Shown here: piece after piece, positions 17,614 to 27,804 of the stretch
Position numbering within the stretch: the first letter of the stretch is position 1
How the letters are laid out: every line of letters begins with the position of its first letter
Origin: CAYSGX01 sp964518215
GTDB lineage: Bacteria > Bacteroidota > Bacteroidia > Chitinophagales > CAIOSU01
NCBI GenBank assembly: GCA_964518215.1
Contig: CAZFFP010000009.1
Span: 1-64,000, forward strand
Direction of reading: 5' to 3'
DNA length: 64,000 bases
Notes under the pieces: model-generated
Told to the model about the DNA's origin: nothing
Database searches by the model: none
Seen by the model: the letters and a program-made list of their open reading frames with translations, nothing else
Made by a program: the position numbers and the translations under genes

Positions 17614-17913
17614 AAGCGCCATTTCAATTTTATTTATTTGAATACTTCTCATTTTCGCTATCATTCCTTATTATTACAACAACATATTCGGGCTTACATT
17701 CATGTAATTCTGATGATGTTTCACAACCAACCACCAATTTTTTCTTGATTTATTAGTGCTGTGAATAAATTGCAGTAGCGGGCTATAAGGTTGATTTTGA
17801 TGTTACACGGATTTGTTTCCTTTCAACATTAAAAATTTTCAGCCTTAATAACCTTCAGAGTATTCCTGTTTTTCGCTTCACTAAATCAAAAACAAATACC
17901 CCCCGAAAAATAA
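17614..17913. other. 300-base AT-rich spacer between pyrB and gltB
   Basis: No reading frame, hairpin or exact TAnnTTTG element is seen. It presumably carries the pyrB terminator and the gltB promoter, but I cannot point to either. Confidence 0.4.
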
Positions 17914-20900
17914 ATGACAGAAAGCACTACACAACCAACACAAGGACTCTACAACGAAGCATTTGAAAAAGACTCGTGCGGCATCGGTTTTATAGCCAAT
18001 CTGAAAGGAAAAAAAACACATTCGAGTATCAGCGATGCGCTCACCATTCTCGAAAACATGGAGCATCGGGGAGCCTGCGGATGCGAAGAAAACACAGGCG
18101 ATGGCGCGGGCATTCTGATTCAGATTCCTCACGAATTTTTGTTTCAGGAATGTTCCAAATTGGGTTTCATTTTGCCTGCTTCGGGCAAGTATGGTGTGGG
18201 AGTAGTGTTCTTTTCAAAAGATAAAAACATTCAGGAGCAATCGCGCGAAATTTTATTGCGCGCTGCCGAAAAGTTGGGCTTGGATATTTTGGGTTTCAGA
18301 AAAGTGCCGGTGAACACTAGCGGCATTGGCGAAACTGCCCTTTCGGTGGAGCCTGATATGGAACAGGTGTTTGTTGCCTGCCCCGATAATATTACCGAAC
18401 AGGACGATTTTGAACGCAAACTTTATGTGCTGCGCAATTTTGCCACACATACGGTTTACAGCACCGTGAAAAAAGATTCGGTCGGTTTTTACATCGCATC
18501 ATTATCGAGCAAAACTATTGTTTACAAAGGGCAGCTCACCAGCCATCAGGTGCGCACTTATTTTAAAGACCTCAACGATAAGCGTGTGGTATCGGCTTTC
18601 GGGCTGATTCATTCGCGCTTTGCTACCAACACCTTTCCTTCCTGGCGTTTGGCACAGCCGTTCAGGTTTATTGCGCACAATGGCGAAATCAATACCATTC
18701 AGGGAAATATCAATTGGCTCAAAACCAGTGAATACAGTTTCGTTACTCCTTATTTTACCAAAGAAGAATTAGACCTTTTGTTACCCGTAATTCCGGGCGC
18801 TCAGTCAGATTCCGCGAGTCTGGATAATATGATTGAATTGCTCACATTCTGCGGAAGGTCGTTGCCGCATGTCATGATGATGCTCATTCCCGAAGCGTGG
18901 GACAATGACGATATGATGGATGCCGAGCGCAAAGCGTTTTATGAATTTCACGCATCGTTTATGGAGCCGTGGGATGGTCCGGCTTCTATTTCTTTTACCG
19001 ATGGAAAAATTATTGGCGCTACACTCGACCGCAACGGATTGCGCCCCAGTCGCTACTGCATCACTAATGACCACCGTGTCATTATGGCATCCGAATCGGG
19101 AGTGCTGCCCGTGCCAGCCGAAATTGTGATTGAGAAAGGAAGACTACAGCCCGGAAAGATGTTTATTGTTGACATTGAAGAAGGCAGAGTAGTGAGCGAT
19201 GATGAATTGAAGAAAAAAATATGTTCTCAAAAGCCTTATGGCGAATGGCTCTCTCAACATAAAATTACCTTGGAAGATTTGCCTGCGCCCCGCGTCATGT
19301 TCACGCATCTCGAACCGGAGCAGGTGTTGAAATACCAAAAAGTTTTCGGCTACACCACCGAAGATTTGGAAACCATCATTGCCCCGATGGCTTTAGATTC
19401 GAAAGAACCCATCGGCTCTATGGGGACCGATGCGCCATTGGCGGTTCTCAGCAACAAGCCTCAGCATTTATGCAATTATTTCAAACAACTTTTTGCACAG
19501 GTAACCAATCCGCCTATTGACCCCATTCGCGAACGAAACGTCATGTCGCTTTCTTCGTTTGTGGGCAATCATGGCAATATACTCACAGAAGACTCCATCA
19601 ATTGTCACACGGTAGTATTGCCCGCTCCGGTAATTAATCATTTCGATTTGGAGCGCATCAGAAGTATTGACACCGGCTTGTTTCAGTCGAAAACTTTACA
19701 GAGTTATTTCAAAGCCGATGGCAAGCCCGGTTCGCTCAAAAAAGGTCTCGACCGCCTGTGCCGCTATGCGGTGGACGCAGTGGAAGATGGTTTTGAAGTG
19801 CTTATTATTTCCGACCGCGCCATTGATTCGGAACATGCACCCATTCCTTCATTATTGGCAACTTCGGCAGTGCATCATCACCTCATTCGCAAAGGTTACA
19901 GAGGCAAAGTGGGTTTAATAATTGAAGCGGGCGATGTGTGGGAAGTGCATCATTTTGCCTGCTTGATTGCGTTTGGCGCTACTGCCGTGAATCCATATCT
20001 GGCACTGTCAACCGTGCGTATCATGAAAGAAACCGGTGCGTTGCAATCGGAAATGGCGGTGCAGCAATTGCGCCTCAATTATATCGAAGCGGTCAATACC
20101 GGATTGCTCAAAGTGCTTTCCAAAATGGGCATTTCCACCATTCAATCATATCAGGGTGCGCAGATTTTTGAAATTATCGGGTTGAGCAGTCAGGTGGTAG
20201 AGCGCTATTTCACAGGAGCCACTTCACGTATTGAAGGTTTGGATTTAGATGATATTGCCGAAGAAGTTTTAACACATCATCGTTTCGCTTTCAGCAAAAA
20301 AGAATTACCCGGCAGCCGTCTCAATGCCGGTGGCGTGTATAAGTGGAATCGGAAAGGAGAGTTTCATTTGTTCAATCCGCAAACGATTCATTTGCTGCAA
20401 CATTCAGTGCGCACCGATGATTATTCAGTATTTAAAAAATATTCCAACCTTATTAATCATCAGGAAGAAAAAGCCTGCACGTTGCGGAGTCTTTTCGATT
20501 TTAAAAAGAATAGAAAATCTATTCCGCTCGAAGAAGTAGAGTCTGCTGAAAATATTTATAAAAGGTTTGCCACAGGAGCCATGTCGTTTGGTTCTATTTC
20601 GTGGGAAGCGCACACTACGCTTGCCGTTGCCATGAACCGCATTGGCGGCAAAAGTAATACAGGAGAAGGCGGTGAAGACGAAGCGCGCTACGAGCCGATG
20701 CCCAATGGCGATTCCATGCGCTCGTCCATCAAGCAAATTGCTTCGGGAAGGTTTGGTGTAACGAGTTTGTATTTGAGCGAAGCCGATGAACTGCAAATAA
20801 AAATGAGTCAGGGCGCGAAGCCGGGCGAAGGTGGACAGTTGCCGGGTTTCAAAGTGGATGAATGGATTGGAAGAGTGCGCCACTCTACTCCGGGCGTGGG

Positions 20901-22443
20901 TTTAATTTCACCGCCACCGCATCACGATATTTATTCCATTGAAGATTTGGCACAGTTGATTTTCGATTTGAAAAATGCCAACCGCTCAGCCAACATCAGT
21001 GTGAAATTGGTTTCAAAATCGGGCGTGGGCACTATTGCTGCCGGAGTTGCCAAAGCCAAAGCCGATGCTATTTTGATTTCGGGCTACGATGGAGGCACGG
21101 GTGCATCGCCCATCAGTTCTATTCGTCATGCGGGCTTGCCCTGGGAATTAGGCTTGGCGGAAACGCATCAGACTTTGGTGAGAAACCGTTTGCGCGGCAG
21201 AGTGATTTTACAAGCCGATGGACAAATGAAAAGCGGGCGCGATATTGCCATTGCAACTTTGTTAGGCGCGGAAGAATGGGGCGTTGCCACCGCTGCGCTG
21301 GTTGCCGAAGGTTGCATCATGATGCGCAAATGTCATTTGAATACCTGCCCTGTGGGCGTTGCCACACAAGACCCTGAACTGAGAAAAATGTTTACCGGTC
21401 AGCCCGAGCATATCATCAACCTTTTCAAATTCATTACTCAGGAACTGCGCGAAATCATGGCTGAGTTAGGTTTCCGAACAGTGAATGAAATGATAGGGCA
21501 GTCGGATTGTTTAACCATGCGCGATAATATTACGCATCGCAAACAAAAAAAAGTGAACCTTTCCGCTATTTTATACAAATCGCCCGACTCAGAAAATACG
21601 CCTTTGTATAAACAGGAAACTCAAGACCACGGCTTAACGGGCGCGTTGGATTTTTCTTTATTGAAAATCGCGGAGCCTGCTTTATCCGAAGGCAAAAAAT
21701 TAAATGCCGAATTTTCCATCAAAAATACTGACCGTGCCGTAGGCGCAATTCTTTCCAACGAAATCACCAAAAAATATCGCAAAGCAGGGTTGCCCGATGA
21801 TACCATTCATCTGAAATTTACCGGCTCTGCCGGACAAAGTTTCGGGGTGTTTGCCGCTAATGGTTTAACGCTCGAAATAGAAGGCGATGCCAACGATTAT
21901 TTCGGCAAAGGTTTGTCGGGCGCTAAACTCATTATTTACCCCGACAGGAAAGCGGGTTTTGTGCCGGAGCAAAACATCATCATTGGTAATGTGTCGTTTT
22001 ACGGAGCCACTTCGGGCGAGGCATACATCAGAGGTAAAGCGGGCGAAAGATTCTGTGTGCGCAATTCAGGCGCGGTAACCGTAGTGGAAGGCGTGGGCGA
22101 CCACGGCTGCGAATACATGACCGGTGGCACGGCTCTTATTTTGGGCGAAACGGGCAAAAACTTCGCGGCAGGTATGAGCGGTGGTTTTGCTTTTATTTAC
22201 GACAGCAAGCAGACTTTCAAAAAAATGTGCAACACCGAAATGGTTTGGCTCGAAAGCCCCGATGAAGATGATATGTTGTTGATGAAAAGGCTTTTGCAAA
22301 ATCATTTCAACTATACCGGCAGTTCGGTAGCCAATCTCATTCTGAAAGATTTCGATGAACAAATGAAACACTTCATCAAAGTTTTTCCGAAAGATTACAA
22401 AGCCGTGTTGAGTGTGAAGAAAGAAAAAGCGAAAGTTGTTTAG
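17914..22443 (+). CDS. gltB: Glutamate synthase large subunit (1509 aa)
   Basis: Full-length GltB. Domains in order: a class II glutamine amidotransferase with the nucleophile Cys22 in DSCGIGFIANLKG (preceded by a 21-residue propeptide), a central domain, the FMN-binding synthase domain (GGKSNTGEGGEDEARYEPM and ISGYDGGTGASPISSI), the 3Fe-4S cysteines in CIMMRKCHLNTCPVGVATQ, and the C-terminal GXGXG beta-helix. It makes glutamate from glutamine and 2-oxoglutarate with GltD. gltD follows after an unusually long 606-base, repeat-filled spacer. Confidence 0.97.
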   Translation: MTESTTQPTQGLYNEAFEKDSCGIGFIANLKGKKTHSSISDALTILENMEHRGACGCEENTGDGAGILIQIPHEFLFQECSKLGFILPASGKYGVGVVFFSKDKNIQEQSREILLRAAEKLGLDILGFRKVPVNTSGIGETALSVEPDMEQVFVACPDNITEQDDFERKLYVLRNFATHTVYSTVKKDSVGFYIASLSSKTIVYKGQLTSHQVRTYFKDLNDKRVVSAFGLIHSRFATNTFPSWRLAQPFRFIAHNGEINTIQGNINWLKTSEYSFVTPYFTKEELDLLLPVIPGAQSDSASLDNMIELLTFCGRSLPHVMMMLIPEAWDNDDMMDAERKAFYEFHASFMEPWDGPASISFTDGKIIGATLDRNGLRPSRYCITNDHRVIMASESGVLPVPAEIVIEKGRLQPGKMFIVDIEEGRVVSDDELKKKICSQKPYGEWLSQHKITLEDLPAPRVMFTHLEPEQVLKYQKVFGYTTEDLETIIAPMALDSKEPIGSMGTDAPLAVLSNKPQHLCNYFKQLFAQVTNPPIDPIRERNVMSLSSFVGNHGNILTEDSINCHTVVLPAPVINHFDLERIRSIDTGLFQSKTLQSYFKADGKPGSLKKGLDRLCRYAVDAVEDGFEVLIISDRAIDSEHAPIPSLLATSAVHHHLIRKGYRGKVGLIIEAGDVWEVHHFACLIAFGATAVNPYLALSTVRIMKETGALQSEMAVQQLRLNYIEAVNTGLLKVLSKMGISTIQSYQGAQIFEIIGLSSQVVERYFTGATSRIEGLDLDDIAEEVLTHHRFAFSKKELPGSRLNAGGVYKWNRKGEFHLFNPQTIHLLQHSVRTDDYSVFKKYSNLINHQEEKACTLRSLFDFKKNRKSIPLEEVESAENIYKRFATGAMSFGSISWEAHTTLAVAMNRIGGKSNTGEGGEDEARYEPMPNGDSMRSSIKQIASGRFGVTSLYLSEADELQIKMSQGAKPGEGGQLPGFKVDEWIGRVRHSTPGVGLISPPPHHDIYSIEDLAQLIFDLKNANRSANISVKLVSKSGVGTIAAGVAKAKADAILISGYDGGTGASPISSIRHAGLPWELGLAETHQTLVRNRLRGRVILQADGQMKSGRDIAIATLLGAEEWGVATAALVAEGCIMMRKCHLNTCPVGVATQDPELRKMFTGQPEHIINLFKFITQELREIMAELGFRTVNEMIGQSDCLTMRDNITHRKQKKVNLSAILYKSPDSENTPLYKQETQDHGLTGALDFSLLKIAEPALSEGKKLNAEFSIKNTDRAVGAILSNEITKKYRKAGLPDDTIHLKFTGSAGQSFGVFAANGLTLEIEGDANDYFGKGLSGAKLIIYPDRKAGFVPEQNIIIGNVSFYGATSGEAYIRGKAGERFCVRNSGAVTVVEGVGDHGCEYMTGGTALILGETGKNFAAGMSGGFAFIYDSKQTFKKMCNTEMVWLESPDEDDMLLMKRLLQNHFNYTGSSVANLILKDFDEQMKHFIKVFPKDYKAVLSVKKEKAKVV

Positions 22444-23049
22444 GCGATTTTCGACTTTGCGATATTCGATTTTCGACAGGGAGTTGAAGTTGGAAAGTTA
22501 TATGGTTATAAAGTTGAAAAGATAGATATTAGAAAGCAGATTTTCAGAAGTGAAATTTGAATAATAGGGAATGTGAAAAGTCCCCCTTGCGGGTAGATTT
22601 GCGGGAGAGCGATAGGGGGCAGGGGGATGATAGTTATGAAGTAAGAATGGAAGGCTGAATTCTGAGGGCTGATTTCTGAAGCCTGAATGTATGGAAGTTT
22701 GAGTTTAGAAATAGGATGTTAGATTTTAGAAGTGAGAAGTTAGAATTTAGAAGTTTGATTGATGATTTAATTAAGAAAGTTTGGGCGAGTTACTCCCCTT
22801 CTCCTTGGGAGAAGGGGTTGGGGGATGAGGCTTATATTTACAAGTTAGATTGACGATATGAAGAATCTGAGTCTTGAATCAAAAACACCCTGAATTCATA
22901 CTTAGATGTTTCGCTTCATTTAACATGACAAAAAGCAATGATTATAACTTAGTAAACATCAAAAATTGGATTGTCGAAAATCGAACAGTCGAATATCGCA
23001 AATCGTCCCTACTGCGGAGAGTAGGGATAAAAAAACGCAAATCGAAAAA
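22444..23049 (+). repeat. 606-base spacer filled with short repeats between gltB and gltD
   Basis: No gene. In order: a TCG-rich stretch (22445-22480, GCGATATTCGATTTTCGAC), AGTTNNA-type heptamers (22485-22525), a GC-rich repeat (22580-22630) starting GTCCCCCTTG and ending GGGGGATGA, heptamers of the form NNCTGAN (22650-22690), heptamers of the form TTAGAAN (22700-22760), a 9-bp hairpin CCCCTTCTC/GAGAAGGGG (22795-22817), a half copy of a TTTGTCATGTT element (22904-22936, minus), and finally a TCGNANA array (22974-23008) that ends close to the gltD ATG. The same modules recur in the cco region. Confidence 0.75.
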
Positions 23050-24531
23050 ATGGGTAAACCAACAGGATTTAAAGAATACAACAGACAACTGCCCGGCAAA
23101 GAACCGGTTGCGGAGCGCGTGAAAAATTACAAAGAGTTTGTTAACAGATACGCTCCTGAACAATTAAATCAACAATCGGCACGCTGCATGAATTGCGGCA
23201 TTCCGTTTTGTCATAACGGATGCCCGCTGGGAAATTTCATTCCAGAATTTAACGATGCCGTGTATAAGGAGCGTTGGGAAGATGCTTACCATATTCTCGC
23301 AAGCACCAATAATTTTCCTGAGTTCACCGGACGAATTTGCCCTGCCCCTTGTGAAGAAGCCTGCGTTTTGGGCATCAATAAGCCCGCAGTTGCCATTGAA
23401 GAAATAGAAAAGCACATCATAGAAATCGCTTTTGAAAAAGGTTTTGTGAAACCTTTCATTCCCCGCGTGCGCACCGGAAAAAAAGTGGCAGTGATCGGTT
23501 CCGGTCCTGCCGGATTGGCGGTTGCTGCACAACTCAACTATGCCGGACATTCGGTTGCCGTTTTCGAGCGCGATGATAAACCGGGCGGCTTGTTGCGCTA
23601 TGGCATTCCCGATTTTAAATTAGAAAAATGGGTGGTAGAGCGAAGAATAAATTTGCTCGAAGAAGAAGGCGTGGAATTTCATTGTAATGCACATGTAGGA
23701 AAAAATATCAGCATCAAAGATTTGCAGAAAGAATATGATGCCATTGCGCTTGCCATTGGCAGCACCGTTCCCCGCGACCTCGATGTGCCGGGCAGAAACC
23801 TCAATGGCGTTCATTTCGCTATGGATTTTCTCAAGCAGCAAAACAAGCGCGTGAGCGATATTTCTTTTTCTGAAACACCCATAACCGCCACCGGAAAAAA
23901 TGTAGTAGTGATTGGCGGTGGAGACACCGGTTCCGATTGTGTAGGCACATCGAATCGTCAGGATGCGACATCGGTTACGCAGTTTGAAATACTTCCTCAG
24001 CCGCCCAAAGAGCGCAATCAACAAATGCCCTGGCCCAATTACCCCATGTTGATGCGCACTTCCAGTTCGCACGAAGAAGGCTGTGAGCGCCATTGGGCGA
24101 TTACAACAAAGGCATTTATTGGCGATGAAAAAGGAAACCTGAAAGCGCTCAAGGTGGCTGATGTGGAATGGACAAAAAACCCGAACGGCTCGTTGAAAAA
24201 TTTTACCGAAGTGCCCGGAAGTGAGCGGGAAATTCCTTGCGAACTGGCATTGTTTGCTATGGGATTTTTGCATCCTGAAAAAGAAGGAATACTCCAACAA
24301 CTCGATTTGGAATTGGATGCCCGCAGCAATGTAAAAACCGGCAATAACAACTATCAAACATCCCGCAAAAAAGTATTTGCCTGTGGCGACATGCGCAGAG
24401 GGCAGTCGCTGGTGGTATGGGCAATTTCAGAAGGCAGAGAATGCGCCCGAAATATAGATGAATACCTTACAGGCGAATCGTTGTTAGAAACCCGAGATGA
24501 TATTCCGCAGCGGATTGCTGAGCTAGGATAG
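23050..24531 (+). CDS. gltD: Glutamate synthase small subunit (493 aa)
   Basis: An NADPH-dependent FAD/Fe-S oxidoreductase that feeds electrons to GltB. The N-terminal Fe-S cysteines are CMNCGIPFCHNGCPLG and CPAPCEEACVLG; the FAD site is VAVIGSGPAGLAVAAQL; the NADPH site is VVVIGGGDTGSDCVG; the C-terminal FAD contact is FACGDMRRGQSLVVWAISEG. Start ATG 23050 (MGKPTGFKEYNRQ) is preferred; a frame running to 22966 is translated from repeat sequence. It converges on recG with 14 bases between. Confidence 0.96.
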   Translation: MGKPTGFKEYNRQLPGKEPVAERVKNYKEFVNRYAPEQLNQQSARCMNCGIPFCHNGCPLGNFIPEFNDAVYKERWEDAYHILASTNNFPEFTGRICPAPCEEACVLGINKPAVAIEEIEKHIIEIAFEKGFVKPFIPRVRTGKKVAVIGSGPAGLAVAAQLNYAGHSVAVFERDDKPGGLLRYGIPDFKLEKWVVERRINLLEEEGVEFHCNAHVGKNISIKDLQKEYDAIALAIGSTVPRDLDVPGRNLNGVHFAMDFLKQQNKRVSDISFSETPITATGKNVVVIGGGDTGSDCVGTSNRQDATSVTQFEILPQPPKERNQQMPWPNYPMLMRTSSSHEEGCERHWAITTKAFIGDEKGNLKALKVADVEWTKNPNGSLKNFTEVPGSEREIPCELALFAMGFLHPEKEGILQQLDLELDARSNVKTGNNNYQTSRKKVFACGDMRRGQSLVVWAISEGRECARNIDEYLTGESLLETRDDIPQRIAELG

Positions 24532-24545
24532 CTTTGAGGTATTCA

Positions 24546-26663
24546 TCATGAAATCTTACTCCACTTCTTGGTTTCTTTTTTCACTTCGAGCATGTGTTGT
24601 TTGATTTTGAAATTATCGGGCTGTTGTAAATGAGGGTCTTGCTCTAAAATTTCCTGTGCTGTGATGCGGGCTTCCTGCAAAATTTTCTGGTCTTTCGATA
24701 TATCTGCCAAACGAAGATTTAAAATACCGCTTTGTTGTGTGCCTTCTATATCTCCGGGTCCGCGCATTTTTAAATCCACTTCGGCAATTTCAAAACCATC
24801 GGTAGTCGCCACCAACGTTTTCATGCGCTGTTTGGCTTCTGTGCTCAATTTATTTCCGGTAACGAGCAAACAAGACGAAGCATGTTCACCTCTGCCCACA
24901 CGCCCGCGCAACTGGTGCAATTGCGATAAACCGAAACGCTCCGCGCTTTCAATCACAATCATCGAAGCGTTCGGAACATTCACGCCCACTTCAATTACCG
25001 TAGTAGCTATCATGATATGTGTTTCGCCTTTCACAAAGCGCTGCATTTCATATTCTTTCGCATCGGGTTTCATTCTGCCATGCACTGCCGACACACGATA
25101 TTGGGGAAGCGGAAACGCTCTCGAAATGCTTTCATATCCATCCATCAAATCTTTGTAGTCTAAGGTTTCAGATTCTTCAATTAATGGATACACTATATAT
25201 ACTTGTCTGCCTTTGGCAATTTCATCGCGCATGAGTTGAAAAATTCGCAGACGGCTCGAATCGGTGAACCAATGCGTGGTAATAGGTTTTCTTCCGGGAG
25301 GCATTTGCTTGATTACAGAAGTATCTAAGTCGCCATAAACCGTCATTGCCAAAGTGCGCGGAATGGGTGTGGCAGTCATCACCAACACATGCGGAGGGGT
25401 ATTGTTTTTTTCCCACAATCGCGCACGCTGTTCTACCCCGAAACGATGTTGTTCATCTATCACTACCAATCCGAGATTTTTAAATTCTACATTTTTTTCA
25501 ATCAGCGCATGTGTGCCAATGAGTATTTCTATTTCGCCTAAGAGCAATTGTTCTAAAATTATTTTTCGTTCTTTTCCTTTTACCGAACCGGTGAGTAAAG
25601 CCACTTTCAAAGGCATGTCGGCAATATAGGAGCGGATGGTTTCAAAATGTTGTTGCGCTAAAATTTCGGTGGGCGCCATAATGCAAGCCTGCAAACCGTT
25701 ATCATTTGCCATCAGCATAGATAACAAGGCAACTAAAGTTTTTCCGCTGCCTACATCACCCTGCAATAGGCGGTTCATTTGTTTGCCGCTCAACACATCT
25801 TTTCGAATATCGCGAATCACATCTTTCTGGTCTTGCGTGAGGTCGTAGCCAAGATATTGTTTAATGCAATGCTCATAGAAATACTGAAACTTGTTGTTGA
25901 TATTTTGCAACACAAAACCCGAAGAAGATTCTTTTTTGGTTTGTTTTTGAAACAGCATTCGCAGCTGAATTACAAAAAACTCTTCGAACTTGATTCGGGC
26001 ACGGGCTTTTTGCAAGATGTTTTCATCTTTAGGAAAATGCGTATTGCCAATGGCTTCGTAACGATTCAGAAACCGATATTTTTCCATGATATACTTCGGA
26101 AAAATTTCGGGTATATCGGCAGGCTTCAATTCCTGAAAAAGTGTTTGCTGCAATTTCAAAAAACCTCTGCTGTCAAGCCCTTTGGCTTTGAGTTTTTCGG
26201 TGCTGGGATAAATAGGTTGTAAGCCGGAAGTTTTTTCGAAATGAGCCTGTGTGGCAATTTCGAGTTCGGGATGCACTAAGTTGATGCGGTTGTTGAAATA
26301 ACTCGGCTTGCAAAACACCACATATTCCACTCCGGGCTTGATATTGTTTTTTATCCATGAAGCACCTTGAAACCACACCACTTCAATATTGCCTGTATCA
26401 TCGCTCAAAATGGCAGTGAGCCGCTTGCCTCTGTTTTGCCCCACCTCATGAAAATTTCTGAAAATACCCCGCACCTGAATATAGGTTTCGTCAGATTCGA
26501 TATCTGCAATTTTGTGAAACTTAGAGCGGTCTATGTATCGAAAAGGAAAGTGCAGCAGCAAATCGCCCGTATGAAAAATCTGCAATTCTTTTTTCAACAA
26601 GTCGCCTTTCAAAGGACCCACGCCTTTGAGATATTCGATAGGTTTTGAGAGTAAATCGCTCAA
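24546..26663 (-). CDS. recG: ATP-dependent DNA helicase RecG (705 aa)
   Basis: Reverses stalled forks and processes Holliday junctions. The N-terminal wedge/OB domain occupies about residues 1-230. Helicase motifs follow: LLQGDVGSGKTLVALL (Walker A), VVIDEQHRFGVEQRA (DEQH box), TATPIPRTLAM, and LHQLRGRVGRGEHASSC. The C-terminus has the RecG-specific DLKMRGPGDIEGTQQSG. The initiation codon is a TTG (26661-26663, giving SDLLSKPIEYLKGVG); no ATG exists near the 5' end. A TAATTTCG element lies 24 bases upstream. Confidence 0.96.
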   Translation of the reverse strand: MSDLLSKPIEYLKGVGPLKGDLLKKELQIFHTGDLLLHFPFRYIDRSKFHKIADIESDETYIQVRGIFRNFHEVGQNRGKRLTAILSDDTGNIEVVWFQGASWIKNNIKPGVEYVVFCKPSYFNNRINLVHPELEIATQAHFEKTSGLQPIYPSTEKLKAKGLDSRGFLKLQQTLFQELKPADIPEIFPKYIMEKYRFLNRYEAIGNTHFPKDENILQKARARIKFEEFFVIQLRMLFQKQTKKESSSGFVLQNINNKFQYFYEHCIKQYLGYDLTQDQKDVIRDIRKDVLSGKQMNRLLQGDVGSGKTLVALLSMLMANDNGLQACIMAPTEILAQQHFETIRSYIADMPLKVALLTGSVKGKERKIILEQLLLGEIEILIGTHALIEKNVEFKNLGLVVIDEQHRFGVEQRARLWEKNNTPPHVLVMTATPIPRTLAMTVYGDLDTSVIKQMPPGRKPITTHWFTDSSRLRIFQLMRDEIAKGRQVYIVYPLIEESETLDYKDLMDGYESISRAFPLPQYRVSAVHGRMKPDAKEYEMQRFVKGETHIMIATTVIEVGVNVPNASMIVIESAERFGLSQLHQLRGRVGRGEHASSCLLVTGNKLSTEAKQRMKTLVATTDGFEIAEVDLKMRGPGDIEGTQQSGILNLRLADISKDQKILQEARITAQEILEQDPHLQQPDNFKIKQHMLEVKKETKKWSKIS

Positions 26664-26686
26664 TGTGGTTCAGCAGTATTTGTTGC

Positions 26687-26694
26687 CGAAATTA
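26687..26694 (-). promoter_or_regulatory. Probable -7 element (TAATTTCG) for recG
   Basis: The minus strand reads TAATTTCG, matching TAnnTTTG in 7 of 8 positions, and ends 23 bases before the recG TTG start. The same octamer also occurs 22 bases before hisG (58652) and 102 bases before crtB (41063), which suggests it is a working variant in this genome. Confidence 0.35.
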
Positions 26695-26727
26695 AAACAT
26701 GATTCATTGAATATTGAAGTACGCAAA

Positions 26728-27747
26728 TTAATTACACGGAAAATTGACAAAATTCAGTTCCCGGGTAATGGAGCCACAGGAAAGCGAATCTAAAGACACA
26801 GTGGTAATTCCAAGCTCATCGCGCACTTTTATTTTGCGGCTTGAAAACACTCCTAAACCCCCTTCAATATTGGTGTATTCCGTAAGCACTTGCAGTGATG
26901 AAATACCCGATTGCGCACGGTTTACTCTGATGAAATTATACAACTCTTCTCCTCCGGTGTAAAATTTTATTTCAAATGGTTGCGCATTGGCAAGCCTTCT
27001 GATTTCATTATTTACTTCCAGACTATTTTTTAGTGTTAAATAAAAATCCTGAGGATTAAATCGTATAGAAAGCTGTTCGCCTCCATTAGAAGTATTAGAA
27101 ACAATACCGGAGGCAAGTTTCAATTCAATAAATTTATTCGAAACGTTTGAAGGGTTACTCACGTGCCATTCTGTGTAACGAAAAACAACAGAAACATCGT
27201 TGGTTCTGCTGTTGGGTGCAGAGCGCCATTGAATATTATATGGAGAGGTGGCATTTAAATTTATATTGAAAGAAGGCGTGGGAAAATTTATTTGAAAATC
27301 GCCCACCATTCGCGCTTCAGATGTCGCGGTTTTTCCGGTTGCCGGATTTTCAAAACCAAATCTGTAAAGCGATTGCACATCAATGGTATGATTTACCACA
27401 TACAATACATTCGGGCTATTCACAAAAAGTCCCGAATCCATTGTAATACCAATCGAATTGCCGTCAATTTTTGAAAGGTAAAATTTTTGCCCGGTGCTGA
27501 CTTTTTCTAAATAAACTATAATGGAATCGGAATAATAAATGGAATCAGCATTTTGAGTGAAGTCCAAAGCATTGGTTTTTTCATCGAGATACGACCGGTA
27601 AATTTTGAAATAATGATTGGTAGAATCGGGATTAATCAGCCCGTAAATAATCGGAGTTTCTTTCCATTCTCCGGTAATATCAACATCGGTTTTGCAAGAA
27701 CTGAAAATAAAAATGACGGCAGCAATAACGCTCAAAAATTGTTTCAT
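26728..27747 (-). CDS. DUF4249-like lipoprotein (339 aa)
   Basis: Lipoprotein signal MKQFLSVIAAVIFIFSSC with the lipidated Cys at about residue 18. The pattern of the mature part (GEWKETPIIYGLINPDSTNHYFKI, an early beta strand set, and a cysteine pair near the C-terminus at LSCGSITRELNFVNFPC) fits DUF4249, a family of Bacteroidota surface lipoproteins of unknown role often near TonB-dependent receptors. No receptor gene is adjacent here. The assignment is by overall pattern, so moderate. Confidence 0.6.
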   Translation of the reverse strand: MKQFLSVIAAVIFIFSSCKTDVDITGEWKETPIIYGLINPDSTNHYFKIYRSYLDEKTNALDFTQNADSIYYSDSIIVYLEKVSTGQKFYLSKIDGNSIGITMDSGLFVNSPNVLYVVNHTIDVQSLYRFGFENPATGKTATSEARMVGDFQINFPTPSFNINLNATSPYNIQWRSAPNSRTNDVSVVFRYTEWHVSNPSNVSNKFIELKLASGIVSNTSNGGEQLSIRFNPQDFYLTLKNSLEVNNEIRRLANAQPFEIKFYTGGEELYNFIRVNRAQSGISSLQVLTEYTNIEGGLGVFSSRKIKVRDELGITTVSLDSLSCGSITRELNFVNFPCN

Positions 27748-27804
27748 GTTGTAAAGGTATTGTTCAGGCAGTTCATTTAATAGAAAGTTTCCGAAAAGAT
27801 TTCC

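Noticed and set aside
22966..23049. N-terminal extension of gltD
   Set aside because: These codons are a TCG-rich repeat; GltD homologues start at MGKPTGF-like sequence.
23620..24357. 245-codon minus-strand frame inside gltD
   Set aside because: Shadow of gltD; the gltD frame has all catalytic motifs.
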